Assembly: GCA_934693165.1 (NCBI GenBank)
Contig: CAKUUX010000010.1
Span: 1 to 64,000 of the forward strand
DNA: 64,000 nt
DNA from: an uncultured Candidatus Melainabacteria bacterium
GTDB lineage: Bacteria > Cyanobacteriota > Vampirovibrionia > Gastranaerophilales > Gastranaerophilaceae
Reading direction: 5' to 3'
Shown here: positions 8,934-17,499 of the stretch, piece after piece
How the letters are laid out: each line of letters begins with the position of its first letter
How positions within the stretch are numbered: the first letter of the stretch is position 1
Notes under the pieces: model-generated
Told to the model about the DNA's origin: nothing
Seen by the model: only the letters and a program-made list of their open reading frames with translations
Database searches by the model: none
Made by a program: the position numbers and the translations under genes

Positions 8934-9148
8934 ACAGGTGGACACCACAAACTTTTAATTAAACATCTCTGTAATGAAAGGGGGTGGCGCCTATGGCAAA
9001 ATATAAAACGCTAGCCGTTATGTTTTACATAATAGCACTTGTGTTTAACAAGCAAGAACTAGCGTTCTCAATCGCCATTGCAACGCTAGTCTTAATTAAT
9101 TAATAAACCTGTGGTGTAAAAAATTAGCTTTAGCTAATTGCCACCTGT
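8934..9148 (+). ncRNA. Structured small-peptide mRNA with paired ends (copy 1)
   Basis: This element of about 215 bases is framed by CAGGTGG (8935-8941) and CCACCTG (9141-9147). Just inside lie CACCAC (8943-8948) and GTGGTG (9111-9116). A hairpin AATTAGCT/AGCTAATT sits at 9122-9139, and ACTAGCGTT (9058-9066) can pair with AACGCTAGT (9082-9090). A second copy at 56135-56349 keeps the design with compensating base changes. The 5'-3' pairing recalls type I toxin mRNAs such as hok. The function is inferred; the structure is seen. Confidence 0.7.
8993..9103 (+). CDS. Small hydrophobic peptide, candidate type I toxin (copy 1)
   Basis: A 36-residue peptide with two hydrophobic stretches (TLAVMFYIIALVF and LAFSIAIATLVLI) split by NKQE. 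It is shorter than usual gene calls, but AGGGGGTG lies 6 bases before the ATG. The copy at 56197 keeps the peptide while many third codon bases differ (TAC/TAT, AAC/AAT, AAG/AAA, GCA/GCG), which is the mark of protein-level selection. Size and hydrophobicity fit membrane-acting type I toxins. I cannot assign it to Ldr, Fst, TxpA or Hok by sequence. Confidence 0.65.
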   Translation: MAKYKTLAVMFYIIALVFNKQELAFSIAIATLVLIN

Positions 9149-9157
9149 TATATTTTT

Positions 9158-9185
9158 ATTATAACTTATTTTTCAACTTTTTCAA
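9158..9185 (-). promoter_or_regulatory. Antisense promoter of copy 1
   Basis: On the minus strand, TTGAAA (9180-9185), a 16-base spacer and TATAAT (9158-9163) form a near-consensus promoter. Transcripts would start near 9150 and run back through the 3' end and coding part of the peptide gene. The equivalent promoter occurs at 56360-56388, so it is a conserved part of the locus and likely makes the antisense RNA. Confidence 0.65.
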
Positions 9186-9195
9186 GTCTTGGTTT

Positions 9196-10362
9196 TTACT
9201 TATTTCTCAATTTGGTAACAAATTTAGAAAGTTTTTCCATTGCTATTTTTAGGGTTTCTAGTGAATATGCGTAAGAAATTCTTAAAAATCCTTCGCCACT
9301 ATCGCCAAAAGCTGTTCCTGGAACAACTGCAACATGTTCTTCTTCTAAAAATTTTGTTGCAAATTCTTCGCTTGTCATTCCAAATTCTTTAATGCAAGGG
9401 AACACATAAAATGCGCCATAAGGTTCAAAACATTCTAAGCCCATTTCTTTAAATGCATTCATTAAAAATCTTCGTCTTTGGTTGTATGACATTTTCATTT
9501 CTTTGACGTCGTTATCACCGTTTTTAAGTGCTTCAACAGCAGCGTATTGGCTGATTGTAGGAGCACACATAATTGCATATTGGTGAATTTTTGTCATCTG
9601 TGTCAAAAGTTCTTTTGGTCCACAAGCATAGCCTAATCTCCAGCCTGTCATTGCATAAGCTTTTGAAAAACCATTAATCAGTAATGTTCTTTCTTTCATC
9701 CCGTCAAGGCTTGCGATTGATACGTGTTCACCGTTGTATGTTAATTCTGAGTAAATCTCGTCTGACATTACAAAAATATCGTGTTTTTTAATAACTTCTG
9801 CGATTTTTTCTAAATCTTGTTTATCCATAATCGCACCTGTTGGATTGTTTGGATAAGGTAAGATTAAAACTTTTGTTTTGTCAGTAATAGCTTCTTCCAA
9901 TTCTTCAGCTGTCAATCTGAAATCATTTTCAGCTTTTAAGTTAAGAATAACAGGTTTAGCGCCTGCAAGAAGAGCACAAGGTTCATAAGAAACGTAAGAA
10001 GGTTGAGGAATGATAACTTCATTCCCTTCGTTAATCATTGCTCTTAACCCAATATCAATAGCTTCTGAGCCACCTACAGTGACCAAAATTTCACCGTCTG
10101 GGCAATAAGAAATTTTTTGTTTGCGTTTGATATAGTTTGAAATTTCTACTCTCAAATCTTTTAAACCAGAATTTGAAGTGTAGAATGTTTTACCTTGTTC
10201 AAATGCATAAATACCTTCATCTCTAATGTGCCAAGGTGTATCAAAATCAGGTTCGCCAACGCCTAGTGATATAGCATCTTTCATTTCTGAAACTATATCA
10301 AAAAATTTTCTGATACCTGATGGTTTTATTGATTCTATTGTTTTTGAAATTGGAATACTCAT
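9196..10362 (-). CDS. Class I/II pyridoxal-phosphate aminotransferase (AlaT-like)
   Basis: This 388-residue protein has the fold-type I aminotransferase motifs: GEPDFDTP near the N-terminus, the PNNPTGA loop, SDEIYSEL, and INGFSKAYAMTGWR with the lysine that binds pyridoxal phosphate, and a late arginine in FLRISYA for the substrate carboxylate. It overlaps the end of the Lrp-type regulator upstream by 1 base. The same regulator-aminotransferase pairing is known for alaR-alaT of Bacillus subtilis, so alanine or a similar amino acid is a reasonable substrate. Aromatic or aspartate specificity cannot be ruled out. Confidence 0.88.
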   Translation of the reverse strand: MSIPISKTIESIKPSGIRKFFDIVSEMKDAISLGVGEPDFDTPWHIRDEGIYAFEQGKTFYTSNSGLKDLRVEISNYIKRKQKISYCPDGEILVTVGGSEAIDIGLRAMINEGNEVIIPQPSYVSYEPCALLAGAKPVILNLKAENDFRLTAEELEEAITDKTKVLILPYPNNPTGAIMDKQDLEKIAEVIKKHDIFVMSDEIYSELTYNGEHVSIASLDGMKERTLLINGFSKAYAMTGWRLGYACGPKELLTQMTKIHQYAIMCAPTISQYAAVEALKNGDNDVKEMKMSYNQRRRFLMNAFKEMGLECFEPYGAFYVFPCIKEFGMTSEEFATKFLEEEHVAVVPGTAFGDSGEGFLRISYAYSLETLKIAMEKLSKFVTKLRNK

Positions 10363-10844
10363 TATAACATCATTTCTCTTTCATCTTCGTGTTGTTTTTT
10401 CTCTAAGATAGTGCCGTGGTCTTTATATTTTTTCAAAATAAAGTGAGTTGCTGTACTCAAAACACTGTCTAGTGTTGATAATTTATCAGAAACAAAGGCT
10501 GAAATTTCTTTCAAAGATTTTTCTTCTAATGTTACTAATAAATCGTAAGCACCAGAAATTAAATAAACAGATTTAACTTCTGGATAGTTATAAATTCTTT
10601 CTGCAATGTGGTCGAAGCCTTGACCTCTTTGAGGTGTAACTCTAACTTCTATAAGCGCTGTAACTTTTTCTACAGAAGTTTTATCCCAGTCTATAAGTGT
10701 GTGGTAACCACAAATAATACCTTCTTTTTCTAATGCTTGAAGTTCGTTTATAACATCTTCTACAGAAACTCCAAGTATTACAGCTAATTCTTTTAAATCA
10801 ATTCTGCTATTTTTTTCAATTATAAGTAATAATTCTTCTCTCAT
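10362..10844 (-). CDS. Lrp/AsnC family transcription regulator
   Basis: A 160-residue protein with an N-terminal winged helix-turn-helix (about 1-55; LKELAVILGVSVEDV) and a C-terminal RAM ligand-binding domain (about 65-140; VRVTPQRGQGF, YLISGAYDLLV). Such proteins sense amino acids and usually control the adjacent transporter or enzyme gene. It is translationally coupled to the aminotransferase gene. GGGGAG lies about 5 bases before the ATG. A TATAAT-like box is present on the minus strand some 35 bases upstream. Confidence 0.88.
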   Translation of the reverse strand: MREELLLIIEKNSRIDLKELAVILGVSVEDVINELQALEKEGIICGYHTLIDWDKTSVEKVTALIEVRVTPQRGQGFDHIAERIYNYPEVKSVYLISGAYDLLVTLEEKSLKEISAFVSDKLSTLDSVLSTATHFILKKYKDHGTILEKKQHEDEREMML

Positions 10845-10950
10845 AACATCTCCCCATAAGTAATGAAACTATTATAATATATGTTCAAAAAAAAATCATT
10901 ATATAAATTTAAATTTAAACCAAATAAACGACAAATTAAAAGAATTATGC

Positions 10951-10978
10951 TTGCAAAAAAGGTTTTTTCTGATATTAT
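10951..10978 (+). promoter_or_regulatory. Promoter of the uridine phosphorylase gene
   Basis: TTGCAA (10951-10956), a 16-base spacer and TATTAT (10973-10978) stand 50 bases before the start codon. The mRNA leader then contains GAAAGGTG as ribosome binding site. This gene is a counterexample to the leaderless pattern found at many neighbours. Confidence 0.6.
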
Positions 10979-11027
10979 TGATACAAAGTTTTCTGTAATA
11001 TAACAATTTTAGAAAGGTGTTTAAATT

Positions 11028-11804
11028 ATGCAAGAATTAGAAAAACAATTCCACATTCATTGTGTTGAAGGTGATGTAGGTCGTTATGTAATCTTACCTG
11101 GTGACCCTGGTAGATGCGAATCAATCGCAGCTTTATTTGATAATGCTCATCACGTAGCACAAAACAGAGAATATAATATTTATACAGGTACTTTGTTAGG
11201 TGAAAAAGTTTCTGTATGCTCAACAGGTATTGGTGGTCCATCAGCTTCTATTGCTATGGAAGAATTACACAACATTGGTGCTGATACATTTATCAGAACT
11301 GGTACATGTGGTGGTATTGATTTAAACGTACAATCAGGTGATATCGTAGTTGCAACAGGTGCAATCAGATTTGAACATACATCAATGGAATATGCTCCAA
11401 TTGAATATCCTGCTGTAGCAAACCTAGATATTACAGTTGCTTTAAGACAAGCAGCTTTAGCAATGGGTAAAACAACTCACACAGGTGTTGTTCAATGTAA
11501 AGATGCATTCTACGGTCAACACAGCCCAGCTAAAATGCCTGTTTCTTATGAATTATTACAAAAATGGGAAGCTTGGAAACGTTTAGGTGTTAAAGCTTCT
11601 GAAATGGAATCAGCAGCATTATTTGTTGTAGCTGACGCATTAAAATGCAGATGTGGTTCTTGCTTCCACGTAATTTGGAACCAAGAAAGAGAAGCTGCAG
11701 GCTTAGATCAAAAAATGAGCGAAGATACATCTTCAGCAGTAAGAGTTGCAGTTGATGCTTTGAAAATCATGATTGAACAAGATAGAGCAGCAGCTAATAA
11801 ATAG
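11028..11804 (+). CDS. udp: Uridine phosphorylase
   Basis: The 258-residue protein belongs to the NP-I nucleoside phosphorylase family. It shows LPGDPGR (phosphate binding), CSTGIGGPSASIAMEEL, RTGTCGG and the MESAAL motif that contacts ribose. The order and spacing match E. coli Udp, which cleaves uridine with phosphate to uracil and ribose-1-phosphate. Purine nucleoside phosphorylase activity is a less likely alternative. It is a single gene with its own promoter and terminator, and its codon use is more regular than its neighbours', suggesting good expression. Confidence 0.85.
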   Translation: MQELEKQFHIHCVEGDVGRYVILPGDPGRCESIAALFDNAHHVAQNREYNIYTGTLLGEKVSVCSTGIGGPSASIAMEELHNIGADTFIRTGTCGGIDLNVQSGDIVVATGAIRFEHTSMEYAPIEYPAVANLDITVALRQAALAMGKTTHTGVVQCKDAFYGQHSPAKMPVSYELLQKWEAWKRLGVKASEMESAALFVVADALKCRCGSCFHVIWNQEREAAGLDQKMSEDTSSAVRVAVDALKIMIEQDRAAANK

Positions 11805-11820
11805 TTAAGTTATTTTATTT

Positions 11821-11853
11821 AAGAGGCGCTGAGGTTTTACCTCAGCGCCTCTT
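11821..11853. terminator. Bidirectional terminator
   Basis: AGAGGCGCTGAGG-ttttac-CTCAGCGCCTCT is a near-perfect GC-rich hairpin with A on one side and T on the other. It lies between the convergent genes at 11804 and 11855 and can serve both. Confidence 0.85.
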
Positions 11854-11854
11854 T

Positions 11855-12649
11855 TTATTCTTTTAACCATTCATTATCATCTGGTCCCATTTTTGTTACG
11901 ACAAGTGCAAACCTTTTGTATTTATGGTGTAGAAAATCGCTTTTTATTTCTCCAATTTCTTTAAATGGTATTGCACATTCTTTTAGTAAATTTTTTTGGA
12001 TATTATATTCAATTTCACTTTGGTTTACTATGAATAGTTTTCCACCCGTTTTAAGTGAAAAATATGCGTGCCAAAGCATTTTTTTAGGGTTAAAGTATTC
12101 TAAAGGTAAGCCCCAACGCATGTGTGGATACTCCCTTACAAAAGGTAAAAACCAAGTTAGGTAATCAAATTTTTCATCATAGTTCATAAAATCTTTTGGT
12201 ATATATCGGGTATTTTTTAGCCCTCTTTTATAAAATTTTGCAACTTCGTATCTTGAATAAAAATTCCAGTAAAGTCTGTATGCATCAATTTCAATACCTT
12301 TTAAGGATAAATTTTCACAATATTTTTTAAAGAATGTATATTGACCTTTGACATAGTTCCAATTTTTACAACCAATATCTAATGCTTCAATTTTTTCTTT
12401 AGGATTTATTTTAAAATATTTGTCCAAAACATCAAGCATATATAGATTTTCTCTATAATTTTGCTCTGTCATTTCTTTAAAATATTCAAACCCATATTTT
12501 TTATGAAGGTCATTTTCTCTTTGTTTAAGTTCATCTCCAAAAATATTTGATAAATCTTCTGCCTCTTCAAAATAACCTTTTCTTGAAAATTTTGTCTTTT
12601 TTCTTATGTAAAAATCGATTTTATTTTTTAAATTATCAAAAAATTTCAT
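11855..12649 (-). CDS. Class I SAM-dependent methyltransferase-like protein
   Basis: The 264-residue protein has ALDIGCKN at about residue 86, matching the SAM-binding motif I, and LKGIEID about 25 residues later as the acidic motif. The rest does not match a family I can name. The substrate is unknown. Its partner in divergent orientation is a membrane glycosyltransferase at 12673, so a role in surface polysaccharide or lipid modification is possible. The start codon is preceded by a TATAAT box on the minus strand with 6 bases between (leaderless). Confidence 0.7.
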   Translation of the reverse strand: MKFFDNLKNKIDFYIRKKTKFSRKGYFEEAEDLSNIFGDELKQRENDLHKKYGFEYFKEMTEQNYRENLYMLDVLDKYFKINPKEKIEALDIGCKNWNYVKGQYTFFKKYCENLSLKGIEIDAYRLYWNFYSRYEVAKFYKRGLKNTRYIPKDFMNYDEKFDYLTWFLPFVREYPHMRWGLPLEYFNPKKMLWHAYFSLKTGGKLFIVNQSEIEYNIQKNLLKECAIPFKEIGEIKSDFLHHKYKRFALVVTKMGPDDNEWLKE

Positions 12650-12655
12650 ATTCTC

Positions 12656-12665
12656 ATTATATAAT
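12656..12665. promoter_or_regulatory. Overlapping divergent -10 boxes
   Basis: The minus-strand TATAAT (12656-12661) and plus-strand TATAAT (12660-12665) overlap by two bases. Each lies 6-7 bases before its start codon (12649 minus, 12673 plus). The two start codons are only 23 bases apart, so both genes are probably leaderless and compete for polymerase. No clear -35 boxes are seen. Confidence 0.6.
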
Positions 12666-12672
12666 ATAAAAT

Positions 12673-14196
12673 ATGGATTTAAAAATTTTCGATAAAAAGA
12701 TTTTAATAATGTGTGTTGTTGTATTTATTCTAGGGCTTTTTGCAAGAATTTATGCAATAACTTTGAAGGAAGATTTGCACCAAGATGAAGCTTTGAGTGT
12801 TGTTCTTTCAAATTATTCAGAATATGGATGGTCAAAACTACCAGAAGAAAATATTGTTTTTTCTGGTAAAGATGTAAAACAAATGATGTTTTGGAATGAC
12901 TCTTCTATCAAAGATATGTTTACTGATATTGGGAATTTATATCTTTATACAAGGGATGATTCTCATTCAAATTTGTATTATTCAATTTTGAGAGCGACTT
13001 TCACTGGTGTTGATAATTTTGATATTAAACAAACTATTTATAGAGGTTGTGCCGTTAATTTGATTGCTTATTGTTTGGCATTTTTCTTTATGTTTAAACT
13101 TTTGGCATTATTATTTAAAAATCAATCCTTGATACCATTTGGATTGTTTGTCGCATTCTTGAATATGGGTTCTATTTTAAATGTTGCTTACTTAAAACCT
13201 TATCAACTTCAAGAATTAGCTTTTGTAATGGTTACGTATTATTTTGTTAGATTATTGAAGGGTGAAAATATAAATCCTTTGAAAATTTCTCTTGCGATAG
13301 TTTTTTCATTTTTAACAGGATATTATTCTCTGATTTATGTAGGAATTTTAGCAATAGTTTTGTTTATTAAAAATTTAGATAAAAAATATTTGCTAAAGAT
13401 TACAGGATTGTCTGTTTTATTTACAACTCTTTTTTATCCAGGATATTTCTTAGGGTTGATAAGTTATAGAGCTACGGAAACGGTTGAAAGATTTTCAGGC
13501 TTTAACTTGTTTAAATCATTTTTAGGTATATTTTTCTTTTATTTTAAATATATCTTTAGTTTTATTTTAATTATTTATTTGGTTTATTTGTTGGTAAAAA
13601 TTTCAAAACAAAAACTATCTGCAGATGAAAAATCAAAAGATATAGTTTTGTTGTTTGTTTTAGGGCTCGTTTGGTCTGCAATAATTTTATTTATTGCTCC
13701 ATATAAAGTACTACGATATATCTTACCAATTTTTCCTATAATGACTTTAATTATTCCTTATGTTGTTTCGCATTTTGAAAAGAAAATATTTCCAATAAGT
13801 ATTATTTGCTCAATTGTGGTTTTAAACTTCTTTGTTGCTGTTCAGCTTCATAAAAATTCTGAAATTGGAAAATATGTTCCTTTTTCACAATTAGATTTTT
13901 TAAGAAATAATTTAACAAATGATTATATGTTTAAAAGAGATATATCAAAACCAGTTTTTGTAGTAAGACCAAATGAAGAAAATTTAAAAATAGGTAAAGT
14001 CATTATGTTACCTAGTATTGCCCCATATTTTGACGATAATCAAAAATACATATTTATAAATTTAAATACTAAAGTTGCCTTAAATAATTTCTATGTCGTT
14101 TTTCCAATTTTTGAAAAATCGATTTATACGGATGCAAAATTTGAGAAATTAGAAAAATGTAATAAGTATTATATGTGTGGCGAAATTAAGCGTTAA
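12673..14196 (+). CDS. GT-C fold membrane glycosyltransferase (PMT/ArnT-like)
   Basis: This 507-residue protein has about ten to twelve predicted membrane segments and an acidic pair in the first extracytoplasmic loop (LHQDEALS, about residues 35-42), as in GT-C enzymes that use polyprenyl-phosphate sugars. The C-terminal 90 residues are soluble. It likely transfers a sugar to a lipid or surface polymer on the outer face of the membrane. There is no ribosome binding site; TATAAT ends 7 bases before the ATG. Confidence 0.72.
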   Translation: MDLKIFDKKILIMCVVVFILGLFARIYAITLKEDLHQDEALSVVLSNYSEYGWSKLPEENIVFSGKDVKQMMFWNDSSIKDMFTDIGNLYLYTRDDSHSNLYYSILRATFTGVDNFDIKQTIYRGCAVNLIAYCLAFFFMFKLLALLFKNQSLIPFGLFVAFLNMGSILNVAYLKPYQLQELAFVMVTYYFVRLLKGENINPLKISLAIVFSFLTGYYSLIYVGILAIVLFIKNLDKKYLLKITGLSVLFTTLFYPGYFLGLISYRATETVERFSGFNLFKSFLGIFFFYFKYIFSFILIIYLVYLLVKISKQKLSADEKSKDIVLLFVLGLVWSAIILFIAPYKVLRYILPIFPIMTLIIPYVVSHFEKKIFPISIICSIVVLNFFVAVQLHKNSEIGKYVPFSQLDFLRNNLTNDYMFKRDISKPVFVVRPNEENLKIGKVIMLPSIAPYFDDNQKYIFINLNTKVALNNFYVVFPIFEKSIYTDAKFEKLEKCNKYYMCGEIKR

Positions 14197-14286
14197 TTAT
14201 TGTAAAGAATATTGCTGGCATGTAGCAAAAATAATATTTACGAGCTTTAATGTAGATGTAGGTAGGTAATTTATATAATTTTTTGC

Positions 14287-16155
14287 ATGCTAATTAAAAA
14301 TCCACAACAATCAAATATGTTCGCTTGTCGTGCGACTATTCAGAAAGAAAGTAGTAAAACTTCTGATGTTTCGTCTGGTAAACTTGTGTCTAATCCTATC
14401 AGAAAAACTTCCGACACAAATTTTGTCGCCTATCCGTTGGTTAATTTTACAGGTTTAAATAAACAAAAGAGTAGACAGGAACAAGGTAGAGAAATTGCGA
14501 ACGGTTTACATAATTCTTTAAAATCCACTGTTGGCGCAATAGATAATAAAAAGTTTAAAAACGAATTTAATAAAATCGATAAAACTAATGTTATACCTAC
14601 TATAAAATCTTACGATAAATTATTTCCAAAGAATACATTAATTTCAGATATTTTAACAGAAACTGGTACTGATATTGAAACTAGGGAAAATACTGTAAAA
14701 AATCTATTCAATATTTTAGCTGAAACAGGCAAAGATAATGGCGTTCAGGTTGAACATTTTAAAAAGAATTTTGACGAAGAATTAACTCGCCAAGTGAATA
14801 AACCTGTTTTTTCACCAAAACCTACAAAATTAAACAGAATTACGAATGGCTTGGTTCAAGCTATTGAAAACAAATCTTCTTTAACAAAAGAAGAAAAATT
14901 GGCTATTGCAAAATCTAAACCTGAAAAATTTTATGATTACACAACTCAACTATTGGAATCAAATTTAAAAGTTGCAGAAAAATCATTCCAAGAAAGAGTA
15001 GATAGCGATGGCTTTTTTGGTAAAATTGCTGATAATGTAAGTGCTATATGGAATTCAAAAAATCGTAAGAAATTAGTACAAGAGGATATTGATAAACACA
15101 AGGATGAGATTGCCTGCTTGAGAGCTGTTGCAGATAAAGGTGATGATGAATTTAGAGAAGTATTTAAAACTATCTTTAAAGTTGATTATGACCCTGAATT
15201 AGTTGCTACCTACAAAAACAAAGAAACTCAGCTAAAAACGAGCTTAGTTGCTATTGCAAGCGAAAATTTCTTTAATGATAAATTGTCTGATTTGATTAAT
15301 AACAAAAAGCTAGAAGATAAATATGAAATGCTTCATACCATAACATGTAGTGCTCCGGTTATTAATAAAATTGAAACAAAAGAAGAAATGTATCAAAGAA
15401 ATTATAATAATTTCAGTATGATTTTAGGTAAAGGTGATAAGAAAAAAGGTTCAGAAATTCTTGAAAGCAAATTTAAAGCCGAAAAACTTAAACCTGATGC
15501 AACGTTAAAAGATAAATATAAAGTTATGGTAAAACTTGCAAATTCCCAATCTCACCAAATGCATAAGGAAACTATGAAAATTACTGGTGGAAAAGATATT
15601 AGCCTTGTAAAAAAAGAATTTGAAGCAAGCTATAATGCAACATTTGGTGTTGAAAATGATATTGCAAAACGAGTTACAGACTATAATATTTCTCAAGAAG
15701 TTGGAGAATACGCTGCGGATTGTTTAATTATGGGTCCAATTATGATAGGTGTAAGCTTGGCTACAGGAAGTGGTGTAACTATGGCATCTGCCGTAAAGGG
15801 GGCTTTGGCGGCTACGGGTACAAATATGGTAGCTTATTCAGCTGATAGACTAGCATCTAAAAAAGGAATGACAAAAGAAGATATTCAAGATATTTTAAAA
15901 TTCTCAGTTCTGGATGGTTCAACTTTTGTTGCTAGTGCTTTGGCAAGTACGGGAATAAATTATTTTACGTCAGCAGCATTTAAAGGAGCAAGTGTTGGCA
16001 AAAAAGCTACTGAAATAGCTATGCTTACACTTGCTGAAACTACTGCAGATGCAACTGTTCAAAAAGTTTTATATGGCAATGTTAAAATTGATGGTGTAAA
16101 ATATTCTGCAACTTTCTCTCTTGCAGGTCAATTATTGGAACTTAAACTTTTATAA
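14287..16155 (+). CDS. Large protein with VxFxG leader and hydrophobic C-terminal part
   Basis: I do not recognise this 622-residue protein. The first 60 residues are low in complexity and end with the segment PLVNFTGLN, similar to VSFSG in the peptidase at 2117. The middle (about 60-460) is charged and mainly helical. Residues about 475-600 are Gly/Ala-rich with moderately hydrophobic helices (MGPIMIGVSLATGSG, AVKGALAATG). No signal peptide is present. TATAAT ends 7 bases before the ATG, with no ribosome binding site. A role as an exported or membrane-inserting protein is possible but unproven. Confidence 0.7.
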   Translation: MLIKNPQQSNMFACRATIQKESSKTSDVSSGKLVSNPIRKTSDTNFVAYPLVNFTGLNKQKSRQEQGREIANGLHNSLKSTVGAIDNKKFKNEFNKIDKTNVIPTIKSYDKLFPKNTLISDILTETGTDIETRENTVKNLFNILAETGKDNGVQVEHFKKNFDEELTRQVNKPVFSPKPTKLNRITNGLVQAIENKSSLTKEEKLAIAKSKPEKFYDYTTQLLESNLKVAEKSFQERVDSDGFFGKIADNVSAIWNSKNRKKLVQEDIDKHKDEIACLRAVADKGDDEFREVFKTIFKVDYDPELVATYKNKETQLKTSLVAIASENFFNDKLSDLINNKKLEDKYEMLHTITCSAPVINKIETKEEMYQRNYNNFSMILGKGDKKKGSEILESKFKAEKLKPDATLKDKYKVMVKLANSQSHQMHKETMKITGGKDISLVKKEFEASYNATFGVENDIAKRVTDYNISQEVGEYAADCLIMGPIMIGVSLATGSGVTMASAVKGALAATGTNMVAYSADRLASKKGMTKEDIQDILKFSVLDGSTFVASALASTGINYFTSAAFKGASVGKKATEIAMLTLAETTADATVQKVLYGNVKIDGVKYSATFSLAGQLLELKLL

Positions 16156-16161
16156 TAGAAT

Positions 16162-16190
16162 TTGTACAAAACTGAAAAATAATGTATAAT
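16162..16190 (+). promoter_or_regulatory. Promoter of fixC, leaderless type
   Basis: TTGTAC (16162-16167), a 17-base spacer and TATAAT (16185-16190) form a strong promoter. The ATG of fixC is at 16198, leaving 7 bases, so transcription should begin at the start codon. It is the clearest example of the leaderless pattern in this window. Confidence 0.7.
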
Positions 16191-16197
16191 ATTTTGC

Positions 16198-17499
16198 ATG
16201 AACAATAACAACAAAACACAAGTCATAGTTGTTGGAGGTGGCCCTGCTGGGATTTCATCAGCCATTACTATTGCAAAAAGTGGTATTGAAGTTATTTTGA
16301 TTGAAAGAGGTAATTTTTCAGGCTCTAAAAATATGTTTGGGGGTGCTATTTATACACAACCTACAAAAGAAATCTTTCCTGATTTTGAAAAAACAGCCCC
16401 TCTTGAGCGTAATAACATAAAACATAATTACACAATCTTAAACGAAAATGATTCTACTACAATAACTTATCGTGATAATGAAGAACAGTCTAATAGTTAC
16501 TCGGTCATTCGTTCAAAATTTGATCGTTGGATGGCAGAAGAAGCTAAAAAAGCAGGTGTAATTCTTGTTACACAAACTGTAGTTGAAGAATTAATTGTTG
16601 AAGGGAAAAAAGTTGTCGGTGTAAAAACTGAGATTGAAAGTTATTATGCTGATATAGTTATTCTTGCCGACGGTGTAAATTCTCTGCTTGCAAGACAAAT
16701 TGGCTTAAGAAAAGATTATAATCCAAAAGATATTGCTTTAGGTGTTAAAGAGGTTATAAAATTACCTAAAGAAAAAATTAATGAAAGATTTAATATATCA
16801 GATGATGATGGCTGTATAACAGAAATTTTTGGTTATCCTATGCTTGGTGAACTAGGTTTAGGATATATGTACACAAACAAAGAGTCTATTACAATCGGTT
16901 TAGGTATAACGTTAAGTGAGCTTATAAAGAGTAAAATAAAGCCTTATGAACTTTTAGACAAATTGAAATCTCATAAATCAATTTCCCCGTTTATCGAAGG
17001 TGGAGAAGTGGTGGAATATTCTGCCCATTTAATTCCTGAAGGGGGGTACAAAAAAATCCCTCAATTATATGCTGATGGGGTTTTAGTTGTTGGTGACAGT
17101 GCAAGCCTTGTAAATAATCTTCACTGGGAGGGCACAAACCTCGCTATGATGTCGGGTAAGTTTGCAGGGGAAACTGTTATTGAAGCTTTTAAAGAAAATG
17201 ACTTTACAAAACGTACTCTTTCTCTTTACAAAAAGAAACTTGATAAATCTTTTGTAATGGCTGATATGAAGTCATACAAGGACTTAATGACAATTGTGCA
17301 TAATAATAGTTCATCATTTTTAGACTTTTACTTGCGCAAAATTAATAAATTCTTTAAAATGTTTATAGAGGTAGATAGCATTGCTAAGAAAAATAAGTTC
17401 AGAAGATTTATTTTTACAACCATAAAAGAAAGAGGTGTCATCGGTCTTATAAAAGATATGATACATATTTTAAAACTCGTATGGGGGATTTTGAAATGA
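16198..17499 (+). CDS. fixC: FixC-type electron transfer flavoprotein-quinone oxidoreductase
   Basis: The 433-residue length matches FixC. The N-terminus carries the FAD-binding motif VVGGGPAGISSA, and the motif VVGDSASLVNN..WEGTNLAM with the end of the FAD site lies at about 300. FixC takes electrons from the FixAB flavoprotein and passes them to quinone, or in bifurcating systems to ferredoxin. No fixA or fixB is in the window. It overlaps fixX by 4 bases (ATGA), so the pair is co-translated. Confidence 0.88.
   Translation: MNNNNKTQVIVVGGGPAGISSAITIAKSGIEVILIERGNFSGSKNMFGGAIYTQPTKEIFPDFEKTAPLERNNIKHNYTILNENDSTTITYRDNEEQSNSYSVIRSKFDRWMAEEAKKAGVILVTQTVVEELIVEGKKVVGVKTEIESYYADIVILADGVNSLLARQIGLRKDYNPKDIALGVKEVIKLPKEKINERFNISDDDGCITEIFGYPMLGELGLGYMYTNKESITIGLGITLSELIKSKIKPYELLDKLKSHKSISPFIEGGEVVEYSAHLIPEGGYKKIPQLYADGVLVVGDSASLVNNLHWEGTNLAMMSGKFAGETVIEAFKENDFTKRTLSLYKKKLDKSFVMADMKSYKDLMTIVHNNSSSFLDFYLRKINKFFKMFIEVDSIAKKNKFRRFIFTTIKERGVIGLIKDMIHILKLVWGILK

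Noticed and set aside
8934..9148. The two small-peptide loci as miniature transposons with terminal inverted repeats
   Set aside because: The terminal repeats differ between copies but stay complementary within each copy. Transposon ends would be kept as sequence, not as pairing. No target duplication is visible.
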